From: Alterinioella sp963975135
Lineage (GTDB): Bacteria > Pseudomonadota > Alphaproteobacteria > Rhodobacterales > Rhodobacteraceae
Reading direction: 5' to 3'
Assembly (NCBI GenBank): GCA_963975135.1
Contig: CAXBGQ010000081.1
Coordinates: 1 to 11,039, forward strand
Length of the DNA: 11,039 nt
The notes below the pieces were generated by a model that was given only the letters and a program-made list of their open reading frames with translations, did no database searches and was not told the origin of the DNA. Position 1 is the stretch's first letter. Each line of letters opens with the position of its first letter. A program made the translations under genes and the position numbers. Below are positions 6,631 through 11,039 of this stretch, piece after piece.

Positions 6631-7591
6631 CCACCGGCGACCGGCGGCGGCGCTCGCGCATAAAGACGTAAATCCCGGCCCCCGCGATCATCGCCGTGCC
6701 GACCAGAACCCAGAAATCGGGCGTCTCGCCAAAGATACTCCAGCCGACGAATATGGCCATCGGCAGCGCGGCATATTCAAACGAGGAAACCGTCGCCGCA
6801 TTGCCCAGCTTATAAGCCGAGGACAAGGTATATCCGATGGCACCGGAACACAGGCCCAATAGCAAAAAGAGCGGCCAGTCCTGCGGCGTCGGCCAGACCC
6901 AGGCGCGCAACAGGAAGATCAGGCTTTCATGTTCCACCCCTTCGGCATAGCGCCCGTCGCCCGCGACCAGAAAGAACCCGATCGAGACCAGCAAAAACAC
7001 CGTCTGGATATAGACCGCCAGCGCCGAGGCCTTGGAATACACCCCCAACGACCGGGTCATCACCTGCATGCCCGCATAGGCCGCCGCCGCCGCAACCGGC
7101 AAGAGCAGCACCCATAGCGCGGGCGCATCGGCACCTCCGCCCGATCCCGGCTGCGCCATCACCAGAACCCCGGCAAACCCCACCAGGATGGCCGCCCCGC
7201 GATGCAGGCCCACGCGTTCCTTGAGGAAAAAGATCGACATCAGCGTGATCAGCAACGGGGCCACGAAAAAGATCGACACAGCCGTGGCCAGCGGCAGGGT
7301 CGCCAGCGCCGCGAAATAGAGCATGTTCGAGAGCACCACGAAAAGCCCGCGCACGACATGCAGCCCCGGCGTGGCGGTGCGCAATTCGCCAAACCCGCCC
7401 TCGAACTGCAAAATCACCAGCGACACGGTCAACCCGATGGCCGAGCGGATGAACACCATCTGATGCAGGGGATAATCGCCGCTCAACGCCTTGATAAGGC
7501 TGTCATTGGCGGTGATGAACACCATCCCTGCAAGGATCAGAACAATGGCGCGCACGGGCGTGTCTTCTGTAGGGCGTGGCGGGCCGGGCAT
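6602..7591 (-). CDS. EamA/DMT-family inner-membrane transporter
   Basis: A 329-residue membrane protein of the drug/metabolite transporter superfamily with two EamA repeats, about five hydrophobic helices each. The first repeat spans about 14-146 (start AIVLILAGMVFITAND, end GFAGVLVMAQP). The second spans about 159-310 and ends with LVGTAMIAGAGIYVFMRE. A conserved LKERV-type motif after helix 4 (residues 123-127) and WSIFGETPD in the second repeat fit the family. The tail is Arg-rich (RERRRRSP...RRPLRRG), consistent with a cytoplasmic C-terminus. Substrate is unknown; relatives export amino acids, metabolites or drugs. The start at 7591 is chosen because the protein-like sequence begins there; the frame stays open upstream only because it crosses tRNA-Val. 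No strong ribosome binding site is visible, and a GTG at residue 13 is an alternative. Confidence 0.87.
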   Translation of the reverse strand: MPGPPRPTEDTPVRAIVLILAGMVFITANDSLIKALSGDYPLHQMVFIRSAIGLTVSLVILQFEGGFGELRTATPGLHVVRGLFVVLSNMLYFAALATLPLATAVSIFFVAPLLITLMSIFFLKERVGLHRGAAILVGFAGVLVMAQPGSGGGADAPALWVLLLPVAAAAAYAGMQVMTRSLGVYSKASALAVYIQTVFLLVSIGFFLVAGDGRYAEGVEHESLIFLLRAWVWPTPQDWPLFLLLGLCSGAIGYTLSSAYKLGNAATVSSFEYAALPMAIFVGWSIFGETPDFWVLVGTAMIAGAGIYVFMRERRRRSPVAPRRPLRRG

Positions 7592-7802
7592 CGGGAAAAA
7601 CTTTCGAGGGGGTGACAGCCGCGTCGCAATACCGCCCTGCCTGGTTTCTGCCCTACCTTGCGTAAACCGGGCCGGAAATGAAGAAAGGAAAACGACAGGA
7701 TTGTCGTAAAATGGGCTTGGCCGCGCCGCGAACGCGGGAATCCATCGCGATAACGGCACCCGCACGCCTGGAGCGATCATCACTATACGAAATACGGGTA
7801 TC
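7592..7802. other. Intergenic region between transporter gene and tRNA-Val, with a REP-like palindrome
   Basis: The region carries the hairpin terminator at 7692-7707 and a short palindrome CCGCG-AA-CGCGG (7726-7737) followed by GGAATCCA. On the minus strand this reads as TGGATTCCCGCG..., the shape of a widespread class of extragenic palindromes whose translation gives WIPAF-like peptides. A 34-codon open frame from 7711 is not supported as a gene. Confidence 0.45.
7686..7707 (-). terminator. Intrinsic terminator downstream of tRNA-Val
   Basis: Read on the minus strand, ACGACA (7707-7702), loop ATCC and TGTCGT (7697-7692) form a perfect 6-bp hairpin, followed directly by TTTCC and further T-rich sequence. 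It lies about 95 bases after the tRNA-Val end and before the transporter start, so it probably separates the two transcripts. Confidence 0.45.
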
Positions 7803-7878
<76 letters not shown>

Positions 7879-7887
7879 GCCCGGCAC

Positions 7888-7916
7888 GTCCTAGCCAATC
7901 CGGTTTCGCGGTGCAA
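7888..7916 (-). promoter_or_regulatory. Promoter of tRNA-Val
   Basis: On the minus strand TTGCAC (7916-7911) and TAGGAC (7893-7888) are spaced by exactly 17 bases. The predicted start falls near 7880-7882, only a few bases before the mature tRNA 5' end at 7878. Confidence 0.7.
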
Positions 7917-7930
7917 GGGGCATCTTGCAC
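7911..7930. repeat. 7-bp inverted repeat overlapping the tRNA-Val -35 element
   Basis: GTGCAAG (7911-7917) and CTTGCAC (7924-7930) form a perfect inverted repeat with a 6-base centre. It lies 35 bases after the oxyR stop, so it may be part of a terminator for oxyR (no T run follows) or a protein-binding site at the tRNA promoter. Confidence 0.4.
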
Positions 7931-7964
7931 GAGGCCGGGCCGCGGTTTCCGCTGGATATCCAGG

Positions 7965-8873
7965 TCATGGTTTTCGCGACTGCAAAGCCGCACCCGCCGC
8001 CCGCACCAGATCGGCGATCGCGCTCAGAGCGTCGACCTGTGGCGCGGTCTTGCGCCAGATCATGCCGATGGTGCGGGCCGGGCGCGGGGCCGGAAAGCGG
8101 GCGATATCGACCGCCGCCGCGCGCCCCTCAACCGCGACGGCCATATCGGGGATCAACGTCACACCAAGCCCCGCCGCCACCATCTGCACCAGCGTGGTCA
8201 GCGAACTGCCCTCCAGCCCGCCTTGCGGCACCGGCACGGGACGGTTGCAAAAGCTGAGCGCCTGATCGCGGAAACAATGCCCCTCTTCCAGCAACAAAAG
8301 CCGCATCCGTGCTAGGCCATCGCCATCGGGAACCGGTTGACCGGCATCGGCCGCAGGGCGCACCAGCACAAATTCCTCCTCGAACAGCGGCACCTCGGTA
8401 AAGGCCGGCTCCGACACCGGCAACGCGACAATCGCCGCGTCGATGCGGCCATCGGCCAATTCGGCCAACAGGCGCGGTGTCAGCGTCTCGCGCAGTTGCA
8501 GATCGAGGCCCGGAGCCTCACGGGCGATCAGCGGCAACAGGGTTGGCAACAGATAGGGCGCGATGGTCGGGATCACGCCAAGGCGTAACCGCCCCAACCC
8601 CTGCCCTGACGCCGCGCGCGCCAGATCGTGCAGATCGTCGGCGGCCGCCAGAATGTCACGCACCCGCGCCAACAGCGCCTGCCCCGGCTCGGTCAGACGC
8701 ACCTGCCGCGCGCCGCGTTCAAAGAGCGTGGTGCCCAGGGTGGCCTCCATTTCGCGGATCTGCACCGAAAGCGCGGGTTGCGAGATCGCCGAGGCCGCCG
8801 CCGCCTGCCCGAAATGGCCGTGCCGGGCCAGCGCATCGAAATAACGCAATTGTTTCAAAGTCACATCTTTCAT
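7965..8873 (-). CDS. oxyR: Hydrogen-peroxide-sensing LysR-type regulator OxyR
   Basis: A 302-residue LysR-type transcription regulator. The N-terminal winged helix-turn-helix spans about residues 5-65, with the recognition region near FGQAAAASAISQPALSVQIR (21-40), followed by a linker helix and a periplasmic-binding-protein-like sensor domain (about 94-295). It is assigned to OxyR, not a generic LysR, because EEGHCFRDQALSFC at 196-209 keeps both redox cysteines, Cys200 and Cys209. Their spacing of nine matches Cys199 and Cys208 of E. coli OxyR. Disulfide formation by peroxide switches the protein to its activating form. It is divergent from katG, a typical target. The start at 8873 has AGAAG just upstream. 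A LysR-type inverted repeat overlaps the start codon, which suggests autorepression. Confidence 0.93.
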   Translation of the reverse strand: MKDVTLKQLRYFDALARHGHFGQAAAASAISQPALSVQIREMEATLGTTLFERGARQVRLTEPGQALLARVRDILAAADDLHDLARAASGQGLGRLRLGVIPTIAPYLLPTLLPLIAREAPGLDLQLRETLTPRLLAELADGRIDAAIVALPVSEPAFTEVPLFEEEFVLVRPAADAGQPVPDGDGLARMRLLLLEEGHCFRDQALSFCNRPVPVPQGGLEGSSLTTLVQMVAAGLGVTLIPDMAVAVEGRAAAVDIARFPAPRPARTIGMIWRKTAPQVDALSAIADLVRAAGAALQSRKP

Positions 8874-8886
8874 AACTTCTAATTAT
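8872..8886. promoter_or_regulatory. LysR-type inverted repeat, candidate OxyR binding site
   Basis: ATAA (8872-8875) and TTAT (8883-8886) form an inverted repeat around 7 bases, meeting the LysR T-N11-A pattern. It overlaps the oxyR start and is centred at 8879, about 65 bp before the predicted katG transcription start, the usual position of a LysR-type recognition site. Confidence 0.45.
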
Positions 8887-8908
8887 CGTGGCCATGAAAA
8901 AATGCAAC

Positions 8909-8937
8909 TTAAACCAATCGCGGGAATCGGGTATAGC
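8909..8937 (+). promoter_or_regulatory. Candidate katG promoter
   Basis: A good -10 TATAGC (8932-8937) is preceded at 17 bases by a poor -35 TTAAAC (8909-8914). A weak -35 fits a promoter that needs an activator. Transcription would begin near 8944, giving a leader of about 58 bases. Confidence 0.45.
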
Positions 8938-9001
8938 CAGTGTCAGGACGCCGGTTATGCGTCAGCCACAAGTACAAGCACATCAGGGGAGTTCCATCGC
9001 C

Positions 9002-11039
<2,038 letters not shown>

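Noticed and set aside
8881..8886. Possible leaderless oxyR promoter (GATAAT on the minus strand just before the start codon)
   Set aside because: No acceptable -35 at 16-18 bp, and the same bases are better explained as part of the LysR-type inverted repeat.

Overview
The window is high-GC DNA (by eye clearly above 60%) with compact genes. The protein families and their arrangement suggest an alphaproteobacterium, most likely of the Rhodobacteraceae (roseobacter) group. That placement is an inference from protein style, the OxyR/KatG pair, the valine-degradation block and the tRNA sequences; no marker gene here proves it. I see no transposase, integrase, phage gene or CRISPR array, and the region reads as ordinary chromosome.

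Layout, left to right. (1) 1-717, plus strand: the C-terminal two thirds of a nitronate monooxygenase, cut by the window edge. (2) 1001-1330, plus: a small exported type 1 copper protein resembling amicyanin. (3) 1331-1805: a gene-free stretch with hairpins and an extended -10 promoter candidate, leading into a YbdK-type carboxylate-amine ligase at 1806-2939. (4) 3024-6091, plus: three tightly packed genes for the middle of valine breakdown. They are an isobutyryl-CoA-type acyl-CoA dehydrogenase, a 3-hydroxyisobutyryl-CoA hydrolase and 3-hydroxyisobutyrate dehydrogenase (mmsB). A 20-bp near-perfect palindrome sits just upstream, where an operator would be expected. (5) 6092-6407: a non-coding stretch filled with strong hairpins. 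(6) Minus strand: tRNA-Asp(GTC), a ten-helix EamA/DMT transporter, and tRNA-Val(TAC). Both tRNAs have convincing -35/-10 promoters with 17-bp spacing. (7) Minus strand: oxyR, divergent from katG on the plus strand, which runs off the right edge. They share a 128-bp control region.

How the genes work together. The three valine genes cover consecutive reactions: isobutyryl-CoA to methacrylyl-CoA by the dehydrogenase, 3-hydroxyisobutyryl-CoA to free 3-hydroxyisobutyrate by the hydrolase, then to methylmalonate semialdehyde by MmsB. The hydratase step between the first two, and mmsA after the last, must be encoded elsewhere. oxyR and katG form a peroxide-sensing switch with its effector enzyme: OxyR keeps both redox cysteines, and KatG keeps its distal, proximal and crosslink residues. 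The other genes look like independent units.

I found no clear previously undescribed system. The most useful leads are the palindrome ahead of the valine operon, the LysR-type inverted repeat centred about 65 bp upstream of the predicted katG start, the structured leader before the ligase gene, the hairpin cluster beside tRNA-Asp, and the nearly leaderless tRNA-Val promoter.
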